Assembly (NCBI RefSeq): GCF_900095225.1
Contig: NZ_LT607423.1
Location: forward strand, 16,820-80,819
DNA: 64,000 nucleotides
Origin: Pseudomonas sp. UMAB-08
Lineage (GTDB): Bacteria > Pseudomonadota > Gammaproteobacteria > Pseudomonadales > Pseudomonadaceae
Direction: 5' to 3'
The notes below the pieces were generated by a model. It searched no databases and was not told where the DNA came from. It saw only the letters and a program-made list of their open reading frames with translations. Position 1 is the first letter of the stretch, and every line of letters starts with the position of its first letter. Positions 14,989-24,348 of the stretch are shown here, piece by piece. The position numbers and the translations under genes were made by a program.

Positions 14989-17547
14989 ATGAACGCAACC
15001 GCCACCCCGATCAAGAGCGAAACACTGGTCGTCATCGGCAACGGCATGGTCGGCCACCATTGCGTCGAGCAGTTGATCGAGCATGGCGCGCTCGCTCACT
15101 ATCACGTGCATGTGTTCGGTGAAGAGCGGCAGCGTGCCTACGACCGCGTACATCTTTCCGAGTACTTCGGTGGCCGTGATGCAGAGTCCCTCGCACTTGG
15201 CGAGGCCGATCTGTATGCCCGCCACGGCGTGCAGCTGCACCTCGGCGTGCAGGTGCTCGAGATTGACCGCGAGCGTAAGGAAGTGGTCACCAGCGCCGGA
15301 CGCCAGGCTTATGACCGCCTGGTTCTGGCCACCGGCTCCTACCCTTTTGTGCCGCCGATCCCCGGTGCTGAAGGCCGCTCCCGGTTGGTCTACCGCACCC
15401 TGGACGACCTCGACGCCATCCGCGAAGCCGCCACCAACGCCCGACGCGGCGTGGTGGTAGGCGGCGGTCTGCTTGGCCTTGAAGCCGCCAACGCATTGAA
15501 GTCCCTGGGGCTGGAAGCCCATGTCGTTGAATTCGCCCCACAACTGATGCCGGTGCAACTGGACAGCTCAGGTGGCGAAGCACTGCGGGCACGGATCGAG
15601 GCCCTGGGCGTCGGCGTGCACCTTTCACGAGCAACCCAGGAGATCGTTATCGGTGAAGAGTATGCCTATCGCATGAACTTCAACGGTGGCGAATTCCTTG
15701 AAACCGACCTGATCGTATTCTCTGCCGGCATCCGCCCGCAGGACGCTATCGGCCGCAGCGCCGGGCTGGACGTGGCGCCGCGTGGCGGCCTGGTGGTGGA
15801 CAATCATTGCCGCACCAGCGACCCCGATATCTTCGCCATCGGCGAGTGTGCATCCTGGAACGGCAGCATTTTTGGCCTGGTCGCGCCGGGCTACAGCATG
15901 GCGCGTAACGTTGCCGCGCAACTGGCGGGGCAGCATTACGAGCCCTTTACCGGCGCAGACATGTCGACCAAGCTCAAACTGTTGGGCGTCGATGTCGGTT
16001 CTATCGGCGACGCTCACGCGGCGACTACCGGCGCCAAGAGCTACCGTTTTATCGACGAAGCCAGCGCCAGCTATCGCCGTCTGGTGGTCTCTGCCGATGG
16101 CAAGCATGTGCTGGGCGCGGTACTGATCGGCGATAACAGCTATTACGACACCCTGCTGCAATACGCACAGAACGGCATAGCGCTGCCCAAGGACCCGTCC
16201 AGCCTGATCCTGCCGCTGTCAGACGGCGCACCGACACTCGGTGCCGATGCGCTGCCGGACACCGCCACTATTTGCTCCTGCCATAACGTCACCAAGGGCG
16301 CGGTGTGCTGTGCGGTCGACGCGGGTTGCGTCGACCTCGGCGAGCTCAAGGGCAAGACCAAGGCCGCCACCGGCTGTGGCGGTTGCAGCGCACTGCTCAA
16401 GCAGGTCTTCGACCACGAACTCAGCGCCCGCGGCGTCGCCGTCGACAAAAGCCTCTGCGAGCACTTCGCCTATACCCGTCAGGAGCTGTACGCCCTGGTG
16501 CGTGTGGAAGGCATCATCAGCTTCGACGAAATGCTGGCCAAGCATGGACGCGGCCACACTGGCTGCGATATCTGCAAGCCTGCGATGGGTTCGATTCTAG
16601 CCTCATGCTGGAACCAGCCGATCATGGACCCATCGTTGGTGCACCTGCAGGACACCAACGACACGTTCATGGCCAACATGCAGAAGAACGGCACCTACTC
16701 GATCATCCCGCGCATCGCCGCCGGCGAAATCACCCCGGACAAGTTGATCGCCTTGGGCGCCGTTGCGAAAAAGTACGACCTCTACACCAAGATCACTGGC
16801 GGCCAGCGCATCGACCTGTTCGGCGCCCAATTGCATCAGTTGCCAGACATCTGGGGCGAACTGATCGAGGCCGGTTTCGAGACCGGTCACGGCTACGGCA
16901 AGTCTTTGCGCACGGTCAAATCTTGCGTCGGCAGCACGTGGTGCCGCTATGGCGTTCAGGACAGTGTGAGCATGGCTCTGCTCCTCGAGAACCGCTACAA
17001 GGGCCTGCGCGCGCCGCATAAATTCAAGCTTGCGGTTTCCGGCTGCACCCGCGAATGCGCCGAAGCGCAGAGCAAGGACGTCGGGGTGATCGCCACCGAG
17101 AAAGGCTGGAATCTCTATGTCTGTGGCAACGGCGGCATGCGCCCGCGTCACGCCGAACTGCTAGCCACGGACCTGGATGACGCAACCCTGCTGCGCTACG
17201 TCGACCGGTTCCTGATGTTCTACATCCGCACCGCCGACAAATTGCAGCGCACCTCCGTCTGGCGCGAGAGCCTGGATGGCGGCCTGGACTACCTCAAGGA
17301 CGTCATCATCAACGACAGCCTGGGGCTTGGGGCGGAGCTGGAGTCGCAGATGCAGTTGGTCATTGACCGGTACGAATGCGAATGGGCCAACGCTATCAAT
17401 GACCCGGAAAAGCTCAAGCGCTTCCGGACCTTCGTCAACGACGAGCGCGGTGACCCGGATATCCATTTCGTCAAAGAACGAGGCCAGCGCCGCCCGGTGC
17501 ATGCTAACGAACTCCACCTGATTCCCGTTACCCAGGAGGTGCTCTGA
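14989..17547 (+). CDS. nirB: Assimilatory NADH-dependent nitrite reductase, large subunit
   Basis: 852 residues, the usual NirB length. In order: an FAD/NADH oxidoreductase module (about 1-410; VVIGNGMVGHHCVEQL is the first dinucleotide fold and GVVVGGGLLGLEAANAL the second), a BFD-like [2Fe-2S] domain (CSCHNVTKGAVCCAVDAG ... TGCGGCSALL, about 425-480), and a siroheme/[4Fe-4S] module with CVGSTWCRYG and VSGCTRECAEAQ supplying the cluster cysteines (about 645-690). It reduces nitrite to ammonium in the cytoplasm with NirD. The nirD gene overlaps by one base. Expression is probably controlled by the sigma-54 promoter and leader attenuator upstream. A nitrate reductase gene does not follow in this window. 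Confidence 0.97.
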   Translation: MNATATPIKSETLVVIGNGMVGHHCVEQLIEHGALAHYHVHVFGEERQRAYDRVHLSEYFGGRDAESLALGEADLYARHGVQLHLGVQVLEIDRERKEVVTSAGRQAYDRLVLATGSYPFVPPIPGAEGRSRLVYRTLDDLDAIREAATNARRGVVVGGGLLGLEAANALKSLGLEAHVVEFAPQLMPVQLDSSGGEALRARIEALGVGVHLSRATQEIVIGEEYAYRMNFNGGEFLETDLIVFSAGIRPQDAIGRSAGLDVAPRGGLVVDNHCRTSDPDIFAIGECASWNGSIFGLVAPGYSMARNVAAQLAGQHYEPFTGADMSTKLKLLGVDVGSIGDAHAATTGAKSYRFIDEASASYRRLVVSADGKHVLGAVLIGDNSYYDTLLQYAQNGIALPKDPSSLILPLSDGAPTLGADALPDTATICSCHNVTKGAVCCAVDAGCVDLGELKGKTKAATGCGGCSALLKQVFDHELSARGVAVDKSLCEHFAYTRQELYALVRVEGIISFDEMLAKHGRGHTGCDICKPAMGSILASCWNQPIMDPSLVHLQDTNDTFMANMQKNGTYSIIPRIAAGEITPDKLIALGAVAKKYDLYTKITGGQRIDLFGAQLHQLPDIWGELIEAGFETGHGYGKSLRTVKSCVGSTWCRYGVQDSVSMALLLENRYKGLRAPHKFKLAVSGCTRECAEAQSKDVGVIATEKGWNLYVCGNGGMRPRHAELLATDLDDATLLRYVDRFLMFYIRTADKLQRTSVWRESLDGGLDYLKDVIINDSLGLGAELESQMQLVIDRYECEWANAINDPEKLKRFRTFVNDERGDPDIHFVKERGQRRPVHANELHLIPVTQEVL

Positions 17548-17942
17548 TGAGCCAGTCAAACGTCGTCCGTATCGAACCCCGCCACGCGATTGAAAGCCCT
17601 GCGCAATGGCGGATGCTGTGCAGCCGTCAAGACCTGGTGGCCAATTCCGGTGTCGTCGCCTGGCTCGATGGCGCCCAGGTCGCGCTGTTCCACCTGCCCG
17701 ACAACCAAGGCAAGACCCTCTACGCCATCGACAACCGCGACCCGAAGTCAGGCGCAAATGTTATTGGTCGAGGCATCGTCGGTAATCTTAAGGGCGACCT
17801 GGTTATCGCCTCGCCGCTGTATAAGCAGCACTTCCGTCTCGAAGACGGCAGCTGCCTGGAGTATCCGGAACAGAACCTGCGAGTCTGGCCGGTGCGTTTG
17901 AACGGGGATGCTGTGGAGATTGGAGTGAGTGCAGCGCTTTAG
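17547..17942 (+). CDS. nirD: Nitrite reductase small subunit
   Basis: 131 residues of the Rieske-like NirD family. The start ATG shares one base with the nirB stop (TGATG), and AGGAGGT lies just upstream. Conserved features include an N-terminal region ending in GVVAWLDGAQVALFHLP, LYAIDNRDPKSGANVIGRGI, LVIASPLYKQHFRLEDG and a C-terminal ENP-type strand (QNLRVWPVRLNGDAVEI). NirD lacks the cluster cysteines of true Rieske proteins and serves as a structural partner of NirB. Translational coupling fits an equimolar complex. Confidence 0.95.
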   Translation: MSQSNVVRIEPRHAIESPAQWRMLCSRQDLVANSGVVAWLDGAQVALFHLPDNQGKTLYAIDNRDPKSGANVIGRGIVGNLKGDLVIASPLYKQHFRLEDGSCLEYPEQNLRVWPVRLNGDAVEIGVSAAL

Positions 17943-18037
17943 CGTTAAACAGTGAGAACAGTCCTGATGCTGCAGCCTGCACCGCAGCGCCAGGGCGGTT
18001 CGCGGCCACCTATAAGAATGATAGTGGAGAAACCCTC

Positions 18038-18478
18038 ATGAAGACCGTTGCACAACTGCTCAAGCTAAAGGCCATCCACAACCAGCACGTCCACACCATC
18101 GGTCCAGACCAGATGGTGCTGGAGGCGCTGCGGGTGATGGCCGAGAAAAATATCGGCGCTCTACCGGTGATCGAAGAGGGTCAAGTGGTCGGCGTTATCA
18201 GCGAGCGCGACTACGCACGCAAGATCGTTCTCCAGGGCAGATCCTCCATCGGCACGTCCGTCAGAGCCATCATGAGCTCGCCCGTCGTGACGGTGAACTC
18301 CCACCAAAGTATCGAGACGTGCATGGGGGTCATGACCGATAGCCACCTGCGTCATCTGCCCGTCGTGGAAGACGGACAACTGCTCGGCCTGCTGTCCATT
18401 GGTGACTTGATTAAAGAAGCGATAGCCGAGCAGGCTGACCTTATCCGGAAACTGGAACAGTATATTCGCGGACATTAA
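18038..18478 (+). CDS. CBS-domain protein
   Basis: 146 residues made almost entirely of two CBS motifs (about 8-65 and 75-135): VLEALRVMAEKNIGALPVIEE, GVISERDYARKIVLQG, MGVMTDSHLRHLPVVED, LLGLLSIGDLIKEAI. A CBS pair binds adenine nucleotides and acts as an energy or redox sensor for a partner enzyme. GTGGAG precedes the ATG by about 9 bases. The gene follows nirBD by 95 bp on the same strand and might be read through from it, but no shared function is evident. Stand-alone proteins of this type are common in pseudomonads, partner unknown. Confidence 0.93.
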   Translation: MKTVAQLLKLKAIHNQHVHTIGPDQMVLEALRVMAEKNIGALPVIEEGQVVGVISERDYARKIVLQGRSSIGTSVRAIMSSPVVTVNSHQSIETCMGVMTDSHLRHLPVVEDGQLLGLLSIGDLIKEAIAEQADLIRKLEQYIRGH

Positions 18479-18570
18479 ACTGACCGCTTTTCCGACAGAT
18501 CAAAAAGCAAAAAGAATACAACCGGACTCAACTGATGACAGAGCCGTCTTGGGCCTCAGGTCATCGTTGG

Positions 18571-20205
18571 CTAATGTTTGTAGATTATATATTTGCCGCG
18601 CCCGGTCTTTTTAGCTTGATACATCACTCTGTCTGCGGCGCGCAGGAGATTATCCGCAGAGCTTTCCCTGTCCCACAGTGCTATACCGATTGAAACGCCG
18701 ACGATGCACGATGTGCCGAAAATAAAAAATGGCGTTTTCAGTGCATCGATACACTTAGCGGCGACAGTGCTGACGGCCTCTTCGGCATTGTCGTCCTCAA
18801 GGTCACTTAGCAGCAAAACAAACTCATCGCCACCAATACGCGCGAGGGTATCGGACTCCCGCAACGTATTGGCGAAGCGCTTCGCAACCTGCCGCAACAC
18901 CTCGTCACCGGCCTCGTGGCCGAGCGTGTCGTTGATATTCTTGAAACCATCGAGGTCCATGAACAATAGGCCGACCTGCGTTTCATTGCGGCGTGCGAGC
19001 GCTAATACCTGGCGAAGCCGCTCAGAAAGATGCGCTCTATTGGGCAAACCCGTCAGCGTATCGTGATGAGCCATGCGGGTCAGTTCAGTTTGATGGTCAT
19101 TGAGTTTGATCAACAAACGATTGAACGCCGATATCAAGTGCCCTACTTCATCATCGCGGACGACAGGCAAGGGTTCGAGCGGCAACTCATCCCGCGTCAT
19201 GCGGTCGGCGTGCTCTGCTGCATAAAACAAATGACGGAGGACGAAATACAGCCCGATCGAGGAGAGAACAGCGAATACCAAAATGGCGAAGACGGCATTT
19301 TTAATCAAAAAATGCTGCATCCGCCCCACCGTCGCAAACGCCTCGCTGCTCGGCACACGGCCGACGACAAACCAGCCCGTGCTCGGGACAGACACCATTG
19401 CCGCGACCTCTTCGACACCCTGCTCATCGACCGTGATCCCGGCACCGCGAAAGCCCGCCATGGCCCGATCATGAAGCACATCGACGCCGGGGGGCGGTGT
19501 GGGTTTGAGCACCTTGTCGAGATCAGAAGAGGCGACAAATAATTTATCTCTCGGAGAGACAAGCAAGAATCCACCCGTTGCATTACCAATACGACTCTGG
19601 AGTAACGAATCAAGAAACCCAGGGGCAGCCAGTGCCGTAACGCCAACCAAAACAGCTTGAACCACACCGCTTTCATTTCTGATCGGAGCAGAAATCGGCA
19701 GAACCGGCTCTTTTGCAGCACGGCCAACCACAGGACGACCGACAAATGAAGCACCGCCTAATCCAGCCTTAACATAGTCACGGTCAGCATAATTGATCGT
19801 CAGCGGATCGCGCAGAACAGGATAGTCCGCGATTGGAACGCCATTAGGCGTTACCACGAATAGACCCGCTGAGAACAACGTTTGGAAGTCGAAGTGCTCT
19901 TTCAGCCACGCACGTAGTTGCTCAGGCTGCGTAAGCAAACGCGTCGGCAAGGAGGCGGCAAGGCGTTCAAGCAAGACCTGGCGCTGAACAATTTTTCCAT
20001 CAATATCGTGGGCAACATAAGTCGCCAACGCTAATTGTTGGTTTTCCACTACCGCGCTCAAATCCTCACGCAAAAAATGAGTCAGCACGAAATAGCGAAG
20101 GACAGAACCAGAGATAACAATGCACAGCGCCAGTACCAACAGTCGAGTAACGACACTATTGAAGATACGGGGAAGGCTTGTGCGCCCATAATATTTTTTT
20201 GGCAT
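18571..20205 (-). CDS. Membrane-bound diguanylate cyclase with periplasmic Cache sensor
   Basis: 544 residues. Membrane helix 1 is at about 18-40 (VVTRLLVLALCIVISGSVL); a periplasmic dCache-like sensor spans about 45-300; helix 2 is at about 302-325; a HAMP-like linker follows and then a GGDEF domain with ARIGGDEFVLLLSD (about residue 453). The allosteric I-site RESD sits five residues before GGDEF, so product inhibition is expected. The active-site motif is intact and there is no EAL domain, so this should be a c-di-GMP synthase responding to an extracellular ligand. It lies directly downstream of prpF on the same strand, where prpD is found in P. aeruginosa, separated by 220 bp with no obvious terminator. 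Confidence 0.92.
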   Translation of the reverse strand: MPKKYYGRTSLPRIFNSVVTRLLVLALCIVISGSVLRYFVLTHFLREDLSAVVENQQLALATYVAHDIDGKIVQRQVLLERLAASLPTRLLTQPEQLRAWLKEHFDFQTLFSAGLFVVTPNGVPIADYPVLRDPLTINYADRDYVKAGLGGASFVGRPVVGRAAKEPVLPISAPIRNESGVVQAVLVGVTALAAPGFLDSLLQSRIGNATGGFLLVSPRDKLFVASSDLDKVLKPTPPPGVDVLHDRAMAGFRGAGITVDEQGVEEVAAMVSVPSTGWFVVGRVPSSEAFATVGRMQHFLIKNAVFAILVFAVLSSIGLYFVLRHLFYAAEHADRMTRDELPLEPLPVVRDDEVGHLISAFNRLLIKLNDHQTELTRMAHHDTLTGLPNRAHLSERLRQVLALARRNETQVGLLFMDLDGFKNINDTLGHEAGDEVLRQVAKRFANTLRESDTLARIGGDEFVLLLSDLEDDNAEEAVSTVAAKCIDALKTPFFIFGTSCIVGVSIGIALWDRESSADNLLRAADRVMYQAKKTGRGKYIIYKH

Positions 20206-20425
20206 CCCGGGAGTTTACCCGAGGAGCAGCGTTTTTTGTGCACTGGAACAGGCGCAAAGGCGGACTTTACTGTCAGTTCGCCATTAAATATCCAGGACTT
20301 ATGCTCTCTCACGGCCTCGGTCGAAAACAGAGACCGCGATGCGGCAATGAATCGCGCCAAGGAGCATCGGCGCGATAGCATTGTTTAACCGTTGACAGGT
20401 TCCCTGTATTCAGCGGTAGCGCACA

Positions 20426-21616
20426 TTAGAACGCATCACCGGGCACACGGACCCATCCTTCCATCAGCACGCGAGCGCTGCGGCTCATGATGGCTTTGGT
20501 CACCGTCCATTCGCCATTTACCTGACTGGCTTCTGCCCCCACACGCAGGGTGCCTGAGGGGTGGCCGAAGCGTACAGCGCTACGCGCGCCACCGCCAGCA
20601 GCGAGGTTCACCAGCGTGCCCGGGATCGCCGCAGCGGCACCGATGGCCACGGCGGCCGTGCCCATCATGGCGTGATGCAGTTTGCCCATCGATAGCGCAC
20701 GCACGAGCAAGTCAGCGTCATCGGCAGTCACACGCTTGCCGCTGGAGGACACGTATTCGGCCGGTTTGGCGACGAAAGCGATTTTCGGTGTGTGCTGACG
20801 CTTGGCGGCTTCATCAAGGTCCTGAATGAGGCCCATACGCAGCGCGCCATAAGCGCGAATCGTCTCGAACATCGCCAGTGCCTTGGGATCGCCGTTAATC
20901 GCGTCCTGCAGCTCGGTGCCCGTATAGCCGATGTCTTGCGCGTTAACGAAGATAGTCGGGATGCCGGCATTGATCATTGTGGCCTTGAATGTGCCAACAC
21001 CCGGCACTTCAAGATCGTCCACGAGGTTACCGGTGGGGAACATCGAGCCGCCCGCGCCCTCTTCGTCGGCCGCCGGGTCCATGAATTCCACCTGCACTTC
21101 GGCAGCGGGAAAGGTCACGCCATCAAGTTCGAAGTCACCGGTTTCCTGGACAGCGCCATCGGTGACAGGCAGGTGCGCGATGATGGTCTTGCCGATGTTG
21201 GCCTGCCAAATGCGCACGGTCGCCATACCGTTATGCGGGACGCGGCTGGCATCGACCAGACCACTGCTGATGGCGAACGCGCCGACAGCGGCAGACAGGT
21301 TGCCGCAGTTGCCGCTCCAGTCAACGAACGGCTTATCGATGGACACCTGACCGAACAGGTAATCGACGTCGTGATCGGGCTTTGTGCTCTTGGACAGGAT
21401 GACCGTCTTGCTGGTGCTCGAGGTTGCCCCGCCCATGCCGTCAATCTGTTTGCCGTAAGGATCGGGGCTGCCAATCACGCGCAACAACAGCGCATCGCGC
21501 GCCGCGCCGGGGACCTGTGCGGATACGGGGAGGTCTTGCAGGTTGAAAAAGACGCCTTTGCTGGTACCGCCACGCATGTAGGTGGCGGGGATCTTGATCT
21601 GGGGTACGTAAGCCAT
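20426..21616 (-). CDS. prpF: 2-methylaconitate cis-trans isomerase
   Basis: 396 residues of the PrpF/AcnD-associated family (MAYVPQIKIPATYMRGGTSK at the start; GNLSAAVGAFAI; conserved GGATSSTSK). PrpF isomerises 2-methylaconitate made by AcnD so that an aconitase can hydrate it in the 2-methylcitrate cycle. It lies 59 bp downstream of acnD in the same operon. AGGA precedes the ATG by about 9 bases. The fold is that of diaminopimelate epimerases without the catalytic cysteine pair. Confidence 0.96.
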   Translation of the reverse strand: MAYVPQIKIPATYMRGGTSKGVFFNLQDLPVSAQVPGAARDALLLRVIGSPDPYGKQIDGMGGATSSTSKTVILSKSTKPDHDVDYLFGQVSIDKPFVDWSGNCGNLSAAVGAFAISSGLVDASRVPHNGMATVRIWQANIGKTIIAHLPVTDGAVQETGDFELDGVTFPAAEVQVEFMDPAADEEGAGGSMFPTGNLVDDLEVPGVGTFKATMINAGIPTIFVNAQDIGYTGTELQDAINGDPKALAMFETIRAYGALRMGLIQDLDEAAKRQHTPKIAFVAKPAEYVSSSGKRVTADDADLLVRALSMGKLHHAMMGTAAVAIGAAAAIPGTLVNLAAGGGARSAVRFGHPSGTLRVGAEASQVNGEWTVTKAIMSRSARVLMEGWVRVPGDAF

Positions 21617-21675
21617 GGAAATAGTGTCCTGATAAGACTCAGGCGCAACGTTGCCGTCGCGCCTGAGTATGGTGC

Positions 21676-24270
21676 TTAGACAGCCGCAGTCGATTCAAGG
21701 AAGTCCTGGGCGAAACGCTGCAGAACACCGCCCGCCTCGTAGATCGACACTTCTTCGGCGGTGTCGAGACGGCAGGTGACTGGCACCTCGACACGTTCGC
21801 CGTTTTTGCGGTTGATCACCAGGGTCAGCGTGGTACGCGGGGTACGCTCGCCGATGACGTCGTAAGTTTCGCTGCCATCGATAGCCAGGGTGTGGCGGTC
21901 GGTGCCCGGTTTGAACTCCAGCGGCAACACGCCCATGCCGACCAGGTTGGTACGGTGAATGCGCTCGAAGCCTTCGGCCGCGATGGCTTCCACGCCAGCC
22001 AGACGCACGCCTTTGGCAGCCCAGTCACGCGAGGAACCCTGACCGTAGTCAGCACCGGCGATGATGATCAACGGCTGCTTGCGTTCCATGTAGGTTTCGA
22101 TGGCTTCCCACATGCGCATGACCTGGCCTTCCGGCTCGACGCGGGCCAGGGAACCCTGTTTCACCTTGCCGTTTTCCAGCACCATCTCGTTGAACAGTTT
22201 CGGGTTGGCGAAGGTGGCGCGTTGCGCGGTCAAGTGGTCGCCGCGGTGGGTGGCGTAAGAGTTGAAGTCCACCTCTGGCAGGCCCATTTTGAACAGGTAC
22301 TCACCGGCTGCGCTGTCGAGCATAATCGCGTTCGACGGCGACAAGTGGTCGGTGGTGATGTTGTCCGGCAGCACGGCCAGCGGGCGCATGCCCTTGAGCG
22401 GACGAGCGCCAGCCAGCGCGCCTTCCCAGTACGGCGGACGGCGGATATAGGTGCTCATCTCGCGCCAGTCGTACAGCGGCTTGACCTTGGGACCCGTGTC
22501 TTCCTCGATGGCAAACATCGGGATATAGACCTGGCGGAACTGCTCCGGTTTTACCGAGGCCTTGACCACCGCGTCGATCTCTTCATCGCTCGGCCAGATG
22601 TCCTTCAGGCGAATTTCCTTGCCGTCGGCATCCAGGCCCAGCACATCCTTCTCGATGTCAAAACGGATGGTCCCGGCGATGGCGTAGGCCACCACCAGTG
22701 GCGGCGATGCGAGGAACGCTTGCTTGGCGTACGGGTGGATTCGACCGTCAAAGTTGCGGTTGCCCGAGAGTACCGCGGTGGCGTACAAGTCGCGGTCGAT
22801 GATTTCCTGCTGGATCACCGGATCCAGCGCGCCAGACATGCCGTTACAGGTGGTGCAGGCAAACGCCACGATACCGAAGCCTAATTGCTCCAGTTCGTCA
22901 GTCAGGCCGGCTTCATCCAGGTACAACGCGACGGTCTTGGAACCGGGTGCCAGGGAAGACTTGACCCAAGGCTTGCGGGTCAGCCCCAGCTTGTTGGCGT
23001 TACGCGCCAGCAGGCCAGCAGCGATGACGTTGCGTGGGTTGCTGGTGTTGGTGCAACTGGTGATAGCCGCGATGATGACCGCACCGTCCGGCATCTGGCC
23101 GGGAACGTCGTCCCACTGGCCGGCAATGCCCTTGGCCGCGAGGTCCGAGGTGGCCACTCGGGCGTGGGGATTGCTCGGGCCCGCCATGTTGCGAACCACC
23201 GAGGACAGATCAAAGGTCAGCCCACGTTCGTATTGGGCGCCCTTCAGGCTGTCGGCCCAAAGGCCGGTCAATTTTGCGTAACTCTCGACCAGTTTCACCT
23301 GCTCGTCTTCACGGCCGGTGAGCTTGAGGTAGTCGATGGTTTGCTGGTCGATATAGAACATCGCGGCGGTGGCGCCGTATTCCGGGGCCATGTTGGAGAT
23401 GGTCGCGCGATCACCAAGGGTCAGTGCCGAGGCACCTTCACCGAAGAACTCCAGCCAGGCGCCGACCACCTTTTGCTGGCGCAGGAACTGGGTCAGTGCC
23501 AGCACCATGTCGGTGGCGGTGATGCCCGGCTGCAACTTGCCGGTGAGTTCGACGCCGACGCTTTCCGGCAGACGCATCCAGGAGGCGCGGCCAAGCATGA
23601 CGCTTTCTGCTTCAAGGCCACCGACACCGATGGCGATTACGCCCAACGCATCAACGTGCGGGGTGTGGCTGTCGGTGCCAACGCAGGTGTCAGGGAACGC
23701 CACGCCATCACGCACCTGGATCACCGGAGACATTTTCTCCAGGTTGATCTGGTGCATGATGCCATTGCCCGGCGGGATCACGTCGACGTTCTTGAAGGCT
23801 TTTTTGGTCCAGTTTATGAAGTGGAAGCGGTCTTCGTTGCGGCGATCTTCGATGGCGCGGTTCTTTTCGAACGCCTCGGGATCGAAGCCACCGGACTCAA
23901 CGGCCAACGAGTGGTCGACGATCAATTGGGTCGGCACCACCGGGTTCACTTGCGCAGGATCACCACCTTGCAGCGCGATCGCATCACGCAAGCCAGCGAG
24001 GTCGACCAGCGCGGTCTGGCCGAGAATGTCGTGACACACCACACGGGCCGGGAACCACGGAAAGTCGAGATCGCGCTTGCGCTCGATGAGCTGGTTCAGC
24101 GATGCGGTCAACATGGCCGGGTCGCAACGGCGCACCAGGTTCTCGGCCAGCACGCGCGATGTATAAGGAAGTGTATCGAAGGCCCCAGGCTTGATTCCGT
24201 CCACCGCCGCGCGCGTGTCGAAATAATCCAATCGGGTGCCAGGTAAAGATTTGCGGTATTCAGTGTTCAT
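21676..24270 (-). CDS. acnD: Fe/S-dependent 2-methylcitrate dehydratase
   Basis: The ATG at 24270 (MNTEYRKSLPGTRLDYFD) gives 864 residues; the open frame extends to an unlikely TTG at 24285. It is an aconitase-fold enzyme with [4Fe-4S] cysteines in ITSCTNTSNP and FACTTCNGMSG and the C-terminal swivel domain (GSSRDWAAKG). With PrpF it replaces the Fe-independent PrpD, dehydrating (2S,3S)-2-methylcitrate to 2-methyl-trans-aconitate. It sits between prpC and prpF, the normal order in gamma-proteobacteria that use this variant. Confidence 0.96.
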   Translation of the reverse strand: MNTEYRKSLPGTRLDYFDTRAAVDGIKPGAFDTLPYTSRVLAENLVRRCDPAMLTASLNQLIERKRDLDFPWFPARVVCHDILGQTALVDLAGLRDAIALQGGDPAQVNPVVPTQLIVDHSLAVESGGFDPEAFEKNRAIEDRRNEDRFHFINWTKKAFKNVDVIPPGNGIMHQINLEKMSPVIQVRDGVAFPDTCVGTDSHTPHVDALGVIAIGVGGLEAESVMLGRASWMRLPESVGVELTGKLQPGITATDMVLALTQFLRQQKVVGAWLEFFGEGASALTLGDRATISNMAPEYGATAAMFYIDQQTIDYLKLTGREDEQVKLVESYAKLTGLWADSLKGAQYERGLTFDLSSVVRNMAGPSNPHARVATSDLAAKGIAGQWDDVPGQMPDGAVIIAAITSCTNTSNPRNVIAAGLLARNANKLGLTRKPWVKSSLAPGSKTVALYLDEAGLTDELEQLGFGIVAFACTTCNGMSGALDPVIQQEIIDRDLYATAVLSGNRNFDGRIHPYAKQAFLASPPLVVAYAIAGTIRFDIEKDVLGLDADGKEIRLKDIWPSDEEIDAVVKASVKPEQFRQVYIPMFAIEEDTGPKVKPLYDWREMSTYIRRPPYWEGALAGARPLKGMRPLAVLPDNITTDHLSPSNAIMLDSAAGEYLFKMGLPEVDFNSYATHRGDHLTAQRATFANPKLFNEMVLENGKVKQGSLARVEPEGQVMRMWEAIETYMERKQPLIIIAGADYGQGSSRDWAAKGVRLAGVEAIAAEGFERIHRTNLVGMGVLPLEFKPGTDRHTLAIDGSETYDVIGERTPRTTLTLVINRKNGERVEVPVTCRLDTAEEVSIYEAGGVLQRFAQDFLESTAAV

Positions 24271-24348
24271 GGCGTTGGGACTCAATCACGGAATGTTCAG
24301 GGATGGGCGGGGAGCACCGAAGATCATGGTCCACTCCCCTTTTCCCAA